From: Corynebacterium gottingense
GTDB lineage: Bacteria > Actinomycetota > Actinomycetes > Mycobacteriales > Mycobacteriaceae
Assembly: GCF_003693265.1 (NCBI RefSeq)
Contig: NZ_RDRE01000002.1
Span: forward strand, 62,001-126,000
Direction of reading: 5' to 3'
Length of the DNA: 64,000 nucleotides
Shown here: positions 41,789 through 51,554 of the stretch, in pieces
Numbering within the stretch: the first letter of the stretch is position 1
How the letters are laid out: each line of letters opens with the position of its first letter
Notes under the pieces: model-generated
Databases searched by the model: none
What the model saw: only the letters and a program-made list of their open reading frames with translations
Told to the model about the DNA's origin: nothing
Translations under genes and position numbers: made by a program

Positions 41789-43831
41789 ATGCCGCGCCCA
41801 ATTCACGGCTCAACCCGGTATGTCCCTGCGCTCGACGGGCTCCGCTCGATCGCGGTGCTGTTGGTCATTGCGTACCACCTGAACCTCCCGGGCTTTGGCG
41901 GTGGGCTACTCGGCGTCGGCGTCTTTTTCACGCTCTCCGGCTACCTCATCACGCTCAACCTGATGAACGGCCACCTGCGCGACAACTCGCTGCACCTGGG
42001 CACCTTCTGGCTACGCCGGTTCCGTCGTCTCGCGCCGGCGATGTTGGCCACCGTCCTGACGGTCCTGCTCCTCTCGGTCGCCTTCGACGCCGAGCACCTG
42101 CGCGACCGCGCCTTCGAGGCCATCAGCTCGGTGTTCTACGTGAACAACTGGCACAACATCGCCACCGGGACGTCCTATTTTGACCAGTTCAACGGGCCCG
42201 GCCCGCTCGACCACATGTGGTCGCTTGCCATCGAGGAGCAGTTCTACCTCCTGTGGCCGCTCCTGCTCTGGGTCCTGCTCAAGGTGCTGCGCCGCCCCTG
42301 GTTCGTCGCCACCGCCACCGTCCTCCTCGCCGCCGCCTCCTTCGGGTGGATGTGGGCACTGGCCACACCCGACGTGGACCCGACCCGCATTTACGAGGGC
42401 ACCGACACCCGCGCCGGCGGCCTGCTGTTGGGCGCGGCGCTCGCCATCATCGTCGCTGCGCGCCGCAACGCCGGGAAGCAGGTGGCTGCTTCACCGGTGG
42501 CCGGCACGCTCGTCGGCGCAGTCGGCTTTGCCGGCATCATCGCGCTGAGCATGGTGGTCGCCCAGGAGAACATGTTCCTGTACAAGGGTGGCATCCTCCT
42601 GCTCAACGCGGCGACTGTCCTGGCCATCTACGCCGTTTTGGGCACGCGCGGCCCCTGGCCCGCGATCCTCGGCTGGGAGCCGCTGCGCTGGATCGGCGAA
42701 CGCTCCTACGGCATCTACCTGTGGCACATGCCGGTCATCTACTTCATGCCGGATACGTGGCTGCAGGAGCACCTGTTCTGGGCCTCCGTGCTCACCGTCG
42801 GTTTGTCTGTGGCGCTCGCAGCGCTCAGCTGGACCCTGTTTGAAAACCCGATCCGCCGCCACGGTGTGTTCGGCCCACTCAAGGCGTACAAGACGAAGCC
42901 GCTGCAGGCGCTGCGCCCAGTATCGCTGGGGTCCACGGTGACGTTGATCAGCGTGATCGCCATCGGCATCCCCGCCCTGTTCGCCACGGACACCGGCAGC
43001 CCCGCGAAGCCGGCGATGGCGCTGCCCAACTCCGCGAAGAGCAGCGGTCACAGGGAACAGGAGGCCGAGGAAACGACCGAATCTATGACTACCACTGAGC
43101 AGGCGGCGTCGTGGAGCGACCAGGCCGCAGACGTCACCACCGCCTGCGGCCAGGTCATCCACGTGGGCGATTCCACCTCAATCGGCATGTTCGACCCCGG
43201 CCAGCTCCCCGAGGGCGCGGAAACCGCGATCGACCGCTACCTGGACGCCGGGGCGGACAGCGTCGAGACGAGCGTCTTCGGCGCTCGCGCCACCAACCAA
43301 GGGTTTAGCGGCAACGGCGAAAACTATCCGTCTGCCATCGAGTCCGTCCAGCAGCTCCAAAACATGGGCGTGCCCGGTGAGGACACCTGCTGGGTGATCG
43401 CCACCGGCGTCAATGACGCGGCCAACGCGGACGCCGCCCGCTCCTACGGCTACGACACCACCGGCGAGATCGAGACCAACATTCGCACGATGCTCGAGCT
43501 TCTCGACGGCTACCGCGTCATGTGGCCGACCGCCGCCACCGGCAACCCGAGCAACGGCTTCTACTCCAACGAGAACATGCAGGAGTTCAACGACGCACTC
43601 CGCAAGGTCGCGGCAGAGCGTCGCGACGTCGTGGTCTACGACTGGGCGTCCGAGGCCCGCGGCCACCTGTATTGGTTCCTGGCCGGAGACGAGGTGCACT
43701 ACAACGCCACGGGCAACGACGCGCGCGGGAAGCACTTCGCCTCAGCACTGTCCCACGCATTCCCACAAGGCATCGAGACCAGCGACATCCCGAAGGACGC
43801 GGAGGTTACTGCGGACGGTCCAAAATCTTAA
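41789..43831 (+). CDS. Membrane O-acyltransferase (acyltransferase 3) with C-terminal SGNH domain
   Basis: 680 residues. Residues 1-370 are the OafA-type membrane domain with about 10 helices: RYVPALDGLRSIAVLLVIAYHLNLPGF, GVGVFFTLSGYLITLNL, WLRRFRRLAPAM, MWSLAIEEQFYLLWPLLLW and WIGERSYGIYLWHMP. After an 80-residue linker comes an SGNH hydrolase-like domain: GDSTSIGMFDP (nucleophile Ser), ATGVNDAANAD and DEVHYNATGN (Asp/His pair). It would transfer acetyl or acyl groups to envelope glycans; the C. glutamicum mycolate O-acetyltransferase TmaT has a comparable architecture, but this is not proof of orthology. It overlaps the convergent oxidase gene by 26 bases. Confidence 0.9.
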   Translation: MPRPIHGSTRYVPALDGLRSIAVLLVIAYHLNLPGFGGGLLGVGVFFTLSGYLITLNLMNGHLRDNSLHLGTFWLRRFRRLAPAMLATVLTVLLLSVAFDAEHLRDRAFEAISSVFYVNNWHNIATGTSYFDQFNGPGPLDHMWSLAIEEQFYLLWPLLLWVLLKVLRRPWFVATATVLLAAASFGWMWALATPDVDPTRIYEGTDTRAGGLLLGAALAIIVAARRNAGKQVAASPVAGTLVGAVGFAGIIALSMVVAQENMFLYKGGILLLNAATVLAIYAVLGTRGPWPAILGWEPLRWIGERSYGIYLWHMPVIYFMPDTWLQEHLFWASVLTVGLSVALAALSWTLFENPIRRHGVFGPLKAYKTKPLQALRPVSLGSTVTLISVIAIGIPALFATDTGSPAKPAMALPNSAKSSGHREQEAEETTESMTTTEQAASWSDQAADVTTACGQVIHVGDSTSIGMFDPGQLPEGAETAIDRYLDAGADSVETSVFGARATNQGFSGNGENYPSAIESVQQLQNMGVPGEDTCWVIATGVNDAANADAARSYGYDTTGEIETNIRTMLELLDGYRVMWPTAATGNPSNGFYSNENMQEFNDALRKVAAERRDVVVYDWASEARGHLYWFLAGDEVHYNATGNDARGKHFASALSHAFPQGIETSDIPKDAEVTADGPKS

Positions 43832-45269
43832 ACTGGCCCATCATCCCCTCGTCCTCGTGGAACAGCATGTGGCAGTGGTACATGAAGGCGTACTCGGGGT
43901 TGGGGAGGAACGGGATGTCCACGTAGAGGCGGACCGTGGCCAGCGGCGGGATGTAGACGGTGTCGTGCCAGCCGTCCGTGAACGCTAACTCGCCGCCTTC
44001 CACGCCGAGCACGCGGAAGCGCGCGTTGTGGATGTGGAAGTTGTGGGGCCAATCCGCGTTCTCGTTGGTCACGGTCCACACCTCCGGCCCCTCCTTATCA
44101 ATGACAAAGTCGATCCGGTCCATGTCCATGGACTGCTCGTTGATCTGGAACCCGTTGAGGCGGAACTCTCGCTCCACCGCTGCCTGCACATCGTCGGAGC
44201 TCACCTCCGGCGCCGCGGCGAGCTCCGACGGCAGGTCCCCGTTGCTCCCGGACGCAGGCCCGGTTATTTCCAGCAGGTCGAACGTGTCGCCCAGCCCGAA
44301 GCCGTTAGCCACCTCCTCGTCCGGGAGGCCGCCGCCGTCCGGCACCCCGATGCTGCGCAGCTTCGCGGTCTTGCCCGACTCGAGGTCCAGGATGACCTCG
44401 GCGCGCTCGCCCGGGCTGAGCAGGATCGAATCCACCTCGACGGGGCGCTCCAGCAAGCCCTGGTCCGTAGCGATGACGTGGACCGGCGTGCCGAAGCTGA
44501 GGTTGTGGAACCGCATGGTGGTCCCGTTGAGCAGGCGCAGCCGCAGCCGCGACGCTTCGGCCTCCAGCTTCGGTTTCGTAATGCCGTTGATCAGCGGGGT
44601 GTCCCCGAGCAGGCCGTAGGTCGGGTCGATCGTCTCGTCCAGCTGGCCGTCGTCGGTGAACTTGGCATCCGTGATCACCACCGGGATGTCGTCCACGCCG
44701 TAGGTACTGGGAAGGCCGAGGGCGTCCGCGCCGTCGTCGGCAATCACGATGCCCCCGGCGAGGCCGCGGTACGCGTGCAGCGCGGACACCCCGTGCGGGT
44801 GCGGGTGGTACCAGAGGGTGGCGGCGTCCTGTCGCACGGTCCACTCCGGCTGCCACTGCTCCCCCGGCGCGAAGGCGAGCGCGGGGCCGCCGTCCGCATC
44901 AGCGGGAAGGTGCATGCCGTGCCAGTGCACGACGGTGGGTTCGCTCACCTGGTTGCGCACCGTCATCCGCACGGTCTCGCCGTTGCGCATGTACAGGGTC
45001 GGCCCGAGGAAATCGCCGTTGAAGCCCCAGGTCTTGGTGCGCACCCCGGGCAGGATCTCAGCGTGCCCCTCCTGCGCGGTCAGCTCGAACTCGCGCGCTC
45101 CCCCGACCAACCGGCCCTGGTCCAACGGAGGGATAGGCAGGGGCCGTGCCTCCTCTTTCGCCCCGCGCGGGGTGGGTTGCCCGCTCGCGCAAGCGGCGAG
45201 TACCGCCGCACTCGAGAGGACGATGCCCCGGAAAAAGGTCCGCCGATTGATACCGCGTGCCACGGTCAA
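43806..45269 (-). CDS. Multicopper oxidase, exported
   Basis: 487 residues. The N-terminus has a twin-arginine signal (INRRTFFRGIVLSSAAVLAAC) ending in a lipobox-like Cys, so it is exported folded and possibly lipid-anchored. The four copper-binding blocks are visible: VHWHGMHLPADADGGP, WYHPHPHGVSALH, WPHNFHIHNARFRV and YHCHMLFHEDEGMMGQF with the HCHMLFHEDEGMM type-1 site. Layout matches three-domain CueO/CotA-like enzymes. Copper detoxification or phenol oxidation is likely. Divergent from the MFS gene. Confidence 0.92.
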   Translation of the reverse strand: MTVARGINRRTFFRGIVLSSAAVLAACASGQPTPRGAKEEARPLPIPPLDQGRLVGGAREFELTAQEGHAEILPGVRTKTWGFNGDFLGPTLYMRNGETVRMTVRNQVSEPTVVHWHGMHLPADADGGPALAFAPGEQWQPEWTVRQDAATLWYHPHPHGVSALHAYRGLAGGIVIADDGADALGLPSTYGVDDIPVVITDAKFTDDGQLDETIDPTYGLLGDTPLINGITKPKLEAEASRLRLRLLNGTTMRFHNLSFGTPVHVIATDQGLLERPVEVDSILLSPGERAEVILDLESGKTAKLRSIGVPDGGGLPDEEVANGFGLGDTFDLLEITGPASGSNGDLPSELAAAPEVSSDDVQAAVEREFRLNGFQINEQSMDMDRIDFVIDKEGPEVWTVTNENADWPHNFHIHNARFRVLGVEGGELAFTDGWHDTVYIPPLATVRLYVDIPFLPNPEYAFMYHCHMLFHEDEGMMGQFKILDRPQ

Positions 45270-45330
45270 AGCCTCCTGCTCAGCCGAAAAGTTTGGTGCG
45301 CCTCATTCTGCGCACGCCACCCCTCAACTC

Positions 45331-45336
45331 TACTAT
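45331..45336 (+). promoter_or_regulatory. -10 (TACTAT) of leaderless MFS gene
   Basis: TACTAT ends 7 bases before the ATG at 45344. Confidence 0.5.
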
Positions 45337-45343
45337 TCCCCAC

Positions 45344-46579
45344 ATGAGCAACAGCCCGAAACCACATCAGGAGTACAACGCGCGCAGGTTCATCTGGTCG
45401 AACGGCCTGCAAGGCATCGGCGACCAGATCGTCGCCCCCAAAACGGTCCTGCCCTGGCTCTTCACGGCGGCAGGCGTGCCGCACGTCTTCACTTCTTTCC
45501 TCGTCCCGATCCGCGAGTCCGGCTCGATGCTCCCCCAGGCCGCGCTCAGCCCGTGGGTCACCTCGCAGGCGCAGCGCAAACGCGCCTGGCTCATCGGCTC
45601 GTGGGGCCAGGCGATCTCCGCAGGCTTGATCGCGCTCAGTGCAATGCTTATCGACGGCACCGCCCTCGGCGCCGCAGTCATCGTCCTCCTCGCAGCGCAA
45701 GCGGTGTTCCGCGCGCTGTGCTCCATCGCGGGCAAGGACGTGCAGGGGCGCACCATTGAGAAGGGGCGCCGCGGCCGGATCACGGGCCGCGCCGCCGCGC
45801 TGTCCGGCGGCTTCACCCTCGCCGTCGGCCTCCTCCTCACTTTTCTCCCCAACGACTTGCCCCGGTGGGTGATCGTGGCGCTGCTGGCTGGCGGCGCGTC
45901 CACGTGGGCGTTCGCCTCGCTGGTCTTTGGCACGATCAAGGAGCCCGCCGAGGAGCCGACTCCTGCGTCCAACACCAACTGGGCGAAGGCCACCTACGAC
46001 CTGGTCAAGGGCGACCGCCAGCTGCAGAAGTTCCTCGTCGTGCGCTCGCTGATGTTGGTCACCGCCCTGTCCACCCCCTTTATCGTGGTGCTGGCGCAAT
46101 CGGAGGGCGCGAACCTCTCCAACCTGGGCTCGTTCATCATTGCCTCTGGCGGCGCGGCGCTCATTGGTGGGCGCATCTCCGGCATCTGGTCCGATAAGTC
46201 GTCGAAGACGACGATGGCTTGGGCGGCGGCGGTGGCGTCGATAAGCCTGCTCCTGCTCGTCGCGAGCGCAAACCTGCTGCCCGCGGCCGCCAACGCGTGG
46301 ATCATGCCGCTGGGCTTCTTCGTGGTCAACCTGGCGCACACCGCCGTGCGCGTGAGCCGCAAGACGTACCTGGTGGACATGGCGGACGGCGACCGCCGCA
46401 CGATGATCACGGGGGCCGCGAACACCGTGATGGGCGTGGTGTTACTGGTGGTCGGCGCGATCTCCTCAGCGATCTCGGTGCTCGGACCGCAGACCACGCT
46501 GGTGTTCCTGGCCCTCGTCGGCTTCATTGGTGTGTTCTCCGCCGCGAACCTGAAGGATGTCTCTGCCCGCAACGCGTAG
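45344..46579 (+). CDS. MFS-type membrane transporter
   Basis: 411 residues, about 12 hydrophobic helices. The N-terminal NGLQGIGDQIVAPKTVLPWLF and FLVPIRESGSMLPQAAL are a subgroup signature; AALSGGFTLAVGLLLTF and FVVNLAHTAVRVSRKTYLVDMADGDRRTMITGAANTVMG follow. Substrate unknown. Leaderless ATG at 45344; the frame is open further upstream but inside the divergent promoter region. The motif GGTGGCGTCGATAAGC (46231-46246) is read as V-A-S-I-S with the rare Ile codon ATA. Confidence 0.85.
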   Translation: MSNSPKPHQEYNARRFIWSNGLQGIGDQIVAPKTVLPWLFTAAGVPHVFTSFLVPIRESGSMLPQAALSPWVTSQAQRKRAWLIGSWGQAISAGLIALSAMLIDGTALGAAVIVLLAAQAVFRALCSIAGKDVQGRTIEKGRRGRITGRAAALSGGFTLAVGLLLTFLPNDLPRWVIVALLAGGASTWAFASLVFGTIKEPAEEPTPASNTNWAKATYDLVKGDRQLQKFLVVRSLMLVTALSTPFIVVLAQSEGANLSNLGSFIIASGGAALIGGRISGIWSDKSSKTTMAWAAAVASISLLLLVASANLLPAAANAWIMPLGFFVVNLAHTAVRVSRKTYLVDMADGDRRTMITGAANTVMGVVLLVVGAISSAISVLGPQTTLVFLALVGFIGVFSAANLKDVSARNA

Positions 46580-46645
46580 GCGTTATGCGTTAACGTAAAC
46601 AGGACGATAGTTACTCAACTCAAAGCCATACATAAGGAGCCAAGA

Positions 46646-48085
46646 GTGCCAAACCACTCCCAGTGCGCCGTCGTTGTGCTCGCCGCAGGCGCCGGTACCC
46701 GCATGAAGTCGACGAAGCAGAAGACGCTGCACGAGATCGGTGGGCGCAGCCTGCTCTCCCACTCGCTGCATGCCGCAGCCTCCGTGCACCCGGAGCACGT
46801 CGTCGCCGTCGTCGGCCACCAGCGCGACCAAGTGTCTCCGGCGGTGGACGAGATTGCCCAGGAGATGGACACCACCATCCTCCAGGCGGTGCAGGAGGAG
46901 CAGAACGGCACCGGCCACGCGGTCCAGTGCGGCCTGACCGCCATCCCCGACTTCGACGGCACAGTCGTGGTCACCAACGGCGACGTCCCGCTCCTGCAGC
47001 CGGAGACCATCGAGGCGCTCATCAGCGAGCACGAGCGGGCGCAGGCCGCCGTGACGGTGCTCTCCCTGGAATTCCAGAACCCCACCGGCTATGGCCGCAT
47101 CATCCGCGACGAGTCCGGCGACGTGCGCGAGATCGTCGAGGAGAAGGACGCCAACGACGAGCAGAAGGCCGTCAAGGAGGTCAACTCCGGCGTCTTTGCG
47201 TTCGACGGCGCCGTGCTGCGCGACGCGCTGACCCGCATCAATTCGGACAACGCGCAGGGCGAGCTGTACATCACCGACGTGCTCGGTATCGCCCGCGGCG
47301 ACGGCAAGACCGTCGCGGCCTTTGTGGCGCCCGACGCCCGCGAGCTGGCCGGCGTGAACGACCGCGTGCAGCTGGCTGCCGCCGGCAAGGAGCTGAACCG
47401 CCGCCAGGTGGAGAAGGCGATGCGCGGGGGCGCCACCGTGGTCGACCCGGCGACCACCTGGATCGGCGTAGACGTGGAGATCGGCCAGGACGTGATCATC
47501 TACCCCAACACGCAGCTGTGGGGTGCCACCTCGATCGGCGACCGCGCCGAGATCGGCCCGGACACCACGCTGACCGACATGGAGGTGCACGCCGGCGCGA
47601 AGGTAGTGCGCACCCAGGGCGAGCTGGGCCTGATCGGCGAGGACGCAACCGTCGGCCCGTTCACCTACATCCGCCCCGGCACCGAGCTGGGCGCGCGCGG
47701 CAAGCTCGGCGGGTTCGTCGAGTCCAAGAACGCGAAGATCGGCGAGGGCTCCAAGGTCCCGCACCTCACCTACATCGGCGACGCCACCGTGGGCCGCGAG
47801 TCCAACATCGGCGCCTCCTCCGTCTTTGCCAACTACGACGGCGTGAACAAGCACCACACCACGATTGGCGACTACTGCCGCACCGGGTCCGACACCATGT
47901 TTGTCGCCCCGGTGAACATCGGTGATGGCGCCTACACCGGCGCGGGTACAGTGGTAACGGAAGATGTGCCTGCAGGCGCACTCGCCATCAAGGAAGGCCG
48001 CCAGCGCAACATCGAGGGATGGGTGGAAAAGCGCCGCCCGGACACCGATGCTGCGAAGGCTGCCAAGAACGCACGCGAGAGCTAA
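46646..48085 (+). CDS. glmU: Bifunctional UDP-GlcNAc pyrophosphorylase / GlcN-1-P acetyltransferase
   Basis: 479 residues. Makes UDP-GlcNAc for peptidoglycan and for mycothiol. The N-terminal uridyltransferase has VVLAAGAGTRMKSTKQKTLHEIGG and GTGHAVQCGL, VTNGDVPLL. The C-terminal left-handed beta-helix starts near residue 250 (repeats such as VEIGQDVIIYPNTQLWG) with TYIRPGTELGARGKLGGFVESKNAKIGEGSKVPHLTYIGDA for the acetyltransferase site. GTG start after AAGGAGCC. prs follows 9 bases later and supplies PRPP from the same mRNA. Confidence 0.97.
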   Translation: MPNHSQCAVVVLAAGAGTRMKSTKQKTLHEIGGRSLLSHSLHAAASVHPEHVVAVVGHQRDQVSPAVDEIAQEMDTTILQAVQEEQNGTGHAVQCGLTAIPDFDGTVVVTNGDVPLLQPETIEALISEHERAQAAVTVLSLEFQNPTGYGRIIRDESGDVREIVEEKDANDEQKAVKEVNSGVFAFDGAVLRDALTRINSDNAQGELYITDVLGIARGDGKTVAAFVAPDARELAGVNDRVQLAAAGKELNRRQVEKAMRGGATVVDPATTWIGVDVEIGQDVIIYPNTQLWGATSIGDRAEIGPDTTLTDMEVHAGAKVVRTQGELGLIGEDATVGPFTYIRPGTELGARGKLGGFVESKNAKIGEGSKVPHLTYIGDATVGRESNIGASSVFANYDGVNKHHTTIGDYCRTGSDTMFVAPVNIGDGAYTGAGTVVTEDVPAGALAIKEGRQRNIEGWVEKRRPDTDAAKAAKNARES

Positions 48086-48094
48086 AGGATCGCA

Positions 48095-49072
48095 ATGACT
48101 GGATACTCAACCGAAAGCCACAAGGACCTCAAGGTCTTTTCGGGCCGCGCCCACCCGGCGCTGGCGAACCAGGTGGCCAACGAGCTCGGTATTGACCTCG
48201 TTCCCACCACCGCCCGCGACTTTGCAAACGGGGAGATCTTCATCCGTTTCGAGGAGTCCGTCCGCGGCGCCGACTGCTTTGTCATGCAGTCGCACGCGCA
48301 GCCGCTGAACAAGTGGCTGATGGAACAGCTCATTATGATCGACGCGCTCAAGCGCGGCTCCGCGAAGCGCATCACCGCGATCCTGCCGTTCTACCCCTAC
48401 GCCCGCCAGGACAAGAAGCACCGCGGCCGCGAGCCGATCTCCGCCCGCCTCATCGCGGACCTGCTCACCACCGCCGGCGCCGACCGCATTGTCTCCGTGG
48501 ACCTGCACACCGACCAGATCCAGGGCTTCTTCGACGGCCCGGTCGACCACATGCACGCCCAGCCCATCCTGGTGGACTACATCAAGTCCAAGTACCCGAT
48601 GGACAACCTGGTCGTGGTCTCCCCCGACGCCGGCCGTGTGAAGACTGCGGAGAAGTGGGCGAACGCGATGGGCGACGCCCCGATGGCGTTCGTGCACAAG
48701 ACCCGCGACATCGACGCCGCGAACAAGGTCGTGTCCAACCGCGTCGTCGGCGACGTCAAGGGCAAGGATTGCATCCTCATGGACGACATGATTGACACCG
48801 GCGGCACCATCGCCGGCGCCGTCGGCGTGCTGAAGGAGGCGGGCGCGAAGTCCGTCGTCATCGCCTGCACCCACGGCGTGTTCTCCGACCCGGCACGCGA
48901 GCGCTTGAGCCAGTGCGGCGCCGAGGAGGTCATCACCACCGACACCCTGCCGCAGTCCACCGAGGGCTGGAAGAACCTGACGGTGCTGTCCATCGCCCCG
49001 CTGCTGGCTAAGACGATCCGCGAGATCTTCGAAAACGGCTCGGTGACCACCCTCTTCGAGGGCCAGGCGTAG
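48095..49072 (+). CDS. prs: Ribose-phosphate pyrophosphokinase
   Basis: 325 residues. Makes PRPP from ribose-5-phosphate and ATP. Present are the FSGRAHPALANQVANELG start, YPYARQDKKHRGREPISARLIADLL, the divalent-cation site VDLHTDQIQGFFD and the PRPP-binding loop CILMDDMIDTGGTIAGA at about residues 224-240. Length and motifs complete. Second gene of glmU-prs, a pairing common to actinobacteria. A GC-rich hairpin follows. Confidence 0.97.
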   Translation: MTGYSTESHKDLKVFSGRAHPALANQVANELGIDLVPTTARDFANGEIFIRFEESVRGADCFVMQSHAQPLNKWLMEQLIMIDALKRGSAKRITAILPFYPYARQDKKHRGREPISARLIADLLTTAGADRIVSVDLHTDQIQGFFDGPVDHMHAQPILVDYIKSKYPMDNLVVVSPDAGRVKTAEKWANAMGDAPMAFVHKTRDIDAANKVVSNRVVGDVKGKDCILMDDMIDTGGTIAGAVGVLKEAGAKSVVIACTHGVFSDPARERLSQCGAEEVITTDTLPQSTEGWKNLTVLSIAPLLAKTIREIFENGSVTTLFEGQA

Positions 49073-49098
49073 TAGCCCACCGCCGTACTTTCCCATAA

Positions 49099-49128
49099 GC
49101 CCCCGTGACCGCACGCCGGTACGGGGGC
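49099..49128 (+). terminator. GC-rich hairpin after prs
   Basis: GCCCCCGT pairs with ACGGGGGC across a 14-base loop. There is no T run, so termination would be weak or factor-dependent. It lies just before the permease ribosome-binding site. Confidence 0.5.
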
Positions 49129-49151
49129 CGCAATGAATTGTGAGGAGTCCC

Positions 49152-50513
49152 GTGTCCGACGTAGCAACACCGCCAGAAAGCGATGGTGGCCTGCAGCGCG
49201 GCGTGAAGCAGCGCCACATGCAGATGATCGCCTTTGGCTCATCGATCGGCACCGGCCTGTTCCTCGGCTCCGCCGAGTCCATCAACTACGCCGGCCCCGC
49301 GGTCCTGCTCGCGTTCCTCATCGTCGGCGCGATCGTCTACCTGCTCATGCGCATGCTGGGCGAGATGGCGGTCGCCCGCCCGGTCTCCGGCTCGTTCGCC
49401 GCCTACGCCCGCGAGTTCATCGGCCCGCGCGCCGGCTTCATCGCGGGCTGGAACTGGTGGTTCACCACCATCGTGGTGGGCATGATCGAGCTGACCGCCA
49501 TGGGCACGTTCCTCGACTTCTGGTTCCCCTCCATCCCCCACTGGCTCACCGCCCTGGTCACGCTCCTGGTCGTGGTGACCATCAACGCGGCGCGCGTGAG
49601 CGTATTCGCGGAGGCCGAGTACTGGCTCAGCCTGATCAAGGTCATCGCGCTCACCCTCATGATTGTGCTGGGCGTCGTGCTCGTCCTGGGACTGGGACCA
49701 GAACCCGCGGTGGGCACCGACAACCTGTTCATCCACGGCGGGTTCTTCCCCAGCGGCGTCACCGGCGTCCTGTTCTCCCTGGTTGCCGTCACGTTTACGT
49801 TCGGCGGCATCATGTCCATCGGCACGGCCGCGGGCGAGGCGCAGGACCCGTCGAAGTCCATTCCACGCGCCGTCAACTCGGTCATCTGGCGCATCCTCCT
49901 GTTCTACCTGGGCGGCATGAGCGTCATCTTGCTCCTCGCCCCGTGGGACGAGCAAGGCTCCTCCGCCAGCCCGTTCATCCGCGTGCTCACGGCGGTCGGC
50001 GTCGACGGCGCAGCGCACCTGCTCAACCTGGTGATCCTGGTGGCGGTGGCCTCGGTGTGCAACACCATGACGTACTCCGGCAGCCGTATGCTCCGCGACC
50101 TCTCCCGCAACGGCCAGGCCCCCGCCTGGTTCTCCGCCACCACCAAGAAGGGCTTGCCGCTTCGGGCACTGCTTTTCGACGCCACGCTGATGGGCGTCGT
50201 CGTCATCCTGAACTACTTCTTCGAGGGGAAGGTCTTCGCGGTGTTGCTTGCCATCATCGTGGGTTCGGAGCTGATCACGTGGGCGTCGATAAGCTTTGCC
50301 CACCTCCGCTTCCGCGCGGGCGGCGGGCAGTCTTCCTTCCGCGCGCCGTTCTCCCCCGTTGCCAACTGGCTCTGCGCCGGGTTCTACCTGCTGGTGCTCG
50401 TGCTCATGGCGTGCCTGCCGGATTACCGCGTGGGGCTGCTCGCGCTCATTGCCTGGATCGTCGCACTGAGCGTAATAAGTGCCCTCCGGAAGCACGATGA
50501 GGTCCTAAACTAG
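49152..50513 (+). CDS. Amino-acid permease, APC superfamily (AAT family)
   Basis: 453 residues, 12 predicted helices. Family blocks: RGVKQRHMQMIAFGSSIGTGLFLGSAESI (helix 1 unwound substrate site), LMRMLGEMAVARPVSGSFAAYAREFIGP, GIMSIGTAAGEAQDPSKSIPRAVNSVIWR and NGQAPAWFSATTKKGLPLRALLF. Most like the GABA/proline/aromatic amino-acid permeases; substrate not determined. GTG at 49152 with GAGGAG 7 bases upstream is used. pat follows after 6 bases, which supports amino-acid uptake. The motif GTGGGCGTCGATAAGC (50279-50294) is read as W-A-S-I-S with codon ATA. Confidence 0.92.
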   Translation: MSDVATPPESDGGLQRGVKQRHMQMIAFGSSIGTGLFLGSAESINYAGPAVLLAFLIVGAIVYLLMRMLGEMAVARPVSGSFAAYAREFIGPRAGFIAGWNWWFTTIVVGMIELTAMGTFLDFWFPSIPHWLTALVTLLVVVTINAARVSVFAEAEYWLSLIKVIALTLMIVLGVVLVLGLGPEPAVGTDNLFIHGGFFPSGVTGVLFSLVAVTFTFGGIMSIGTAAGEAQDPSKSIPRAVNSVIWRILLFYLGGMSVILLLAPWDEQGSSASPFIRVLTAVGVDGAAHLLNLVILVAVASVCNTMTYSGSRMLRDLSRNGQAPAWFSATTKKGLPLRALLFDATLMGVVVILNYFFEGKVFAVLLAIIVGSELITWASISFAHLRFRAGGGQSSFRAPFSPVANWLCAGFYLLVLVLMACLPDYRVGLLALIAWIVALSVISALRKHDEVLN

Positions 50514-50519
50514 TCAGGC

Positions 50520-51554
50520 ATGATCCGCCACGACCTCTCATCCCTTCCCGCATACGTCCCCGGCGCGCGCGAACTCGCGCCCGGCACCGTCAAGCTCTCC
50601 TCCAACGAGTCCGCGGAAGGACCGCTGCCCACCGTGGTGGAGGCGATGACGAAAGCGCTGGACGGCACGAACCGCTACCCCGACATGGGCGCGGTGGAGC
50701 TGCGCGAAGCCCTGGCCGCGCACCTTGGCGTCGACGTTGACCAGGTCGCTGTGGGCACCGGCTCCTCCGCGCTGTGCCAACAGCTGGTCACTGCCACCGC
50801 GCAGCCCGGCGACGAGGTGATCTTCCCCTGGCGCTCGTTCGAGGCCTACCCCATCTTCGCGCAGATCGCGGGCGCAACACCTCGACCGATCCCGCTGGAC
50901 GCGCAGCACCGCGTCGACCTCGCCGCGATGGCCGGGGCGATCACCGACGCCACCCGCCTCATCTTCGTGTGCAACCCGAACAACCCGAGCGGCACCACCA
51001 TCACGACCGCGGAGTGGGAGTCATTCATGGCCGCGGTTCCGCCGCGCGTGACGGTCGCGCTGGACGAGGCCTACTTTGAATACAACCGCGCCGCCGACAC
51101 CCCGGTGGCCACCGAGGAAATCACGAAGTACCCCAACGTGGTGGGCCTGCGCACGTTCTCCAAGGCGTACGGCCTGGCCGGCGTGCGCGTGGGCTACGCC
51201 TTCGGCGCCCCCAGCATCATCGAGGCCCTGAACAAGGTGGCAGTGCCATTTTCTGTTAGCTCCGTCGCGCAGGCGGGGGCCGTCGCCTGCCTGAGCGCGG
51301 GCGCGGAGCTGAAGGCTCGTGTGGACGAGACGTGTGCTCAGCGGACCAGGCTGGTCGAGGCGCTGTCTCGCTTCGGCACGCCGGAGTCGCAGACCAACTT
51401 CGTCTGGATTCCGGGTGCCCCACAGGATTTCGCCGAGCGCATGGCGGAAGAACACATCCTTGTACGCGCGTTTCCAGAGGGCGTGCGCATCACGGTCACG
51501 AACGAAGACGAGACAAACGCCTGCCTGCGCGCCCTTCACCAGATATTGGAATAG
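50520..51554 (+). CDS. pat: Aromatic amino-acid / histidinol-phosphate aminotransferase (Pat)
   Basis: 344 residues. Fold type I PLP aminotransferase: LSSNESAEGPLPTVVEAM, NRYPDMGAVELREALAAHLG, VGTGSSALCQQLV, FVCNPNNPSGTTI, the PLP-lysine in TFSKAYGLAGVRVGYA (Lys at about 215) and the final R in EGVRITVTNEDET. The sequence type corresponds to C. glutamicum Pat, which transaminates phenylpyruvate and similar acids; a HisC role cannot be excluded. Translationally close to the permease gene. Confidence 0.92.
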   Translation: MIRHDLSSLPAYVPGARELAPGTVKLSSNESAEGPLPTVVEAMTKALDGTNRYPDMGAVELREALAAHLGVDVDQVAVGTGSSALCQQLVTATAQPGDEVIFPWRSFEAYPIFAQIAGATPRPIPLDAQHRVDLAAMAGAITDATRLIFVCNPNNPSGTTITTAEWESFMAAVPPRVTVALDEAYFEYNRAADTPVATEEITKYPNVVGLRTFSKAYGLAGVRVGYAFGAPSIIEALNKVAVPFSVSSVAQAGAVACLSAGAELKARVDETCAQRTRLVEALSRFGTPESQTNFVWIPGAPQDFAERMAEEHILVRAFPEGVRITVTNEDETNACLRALHQILE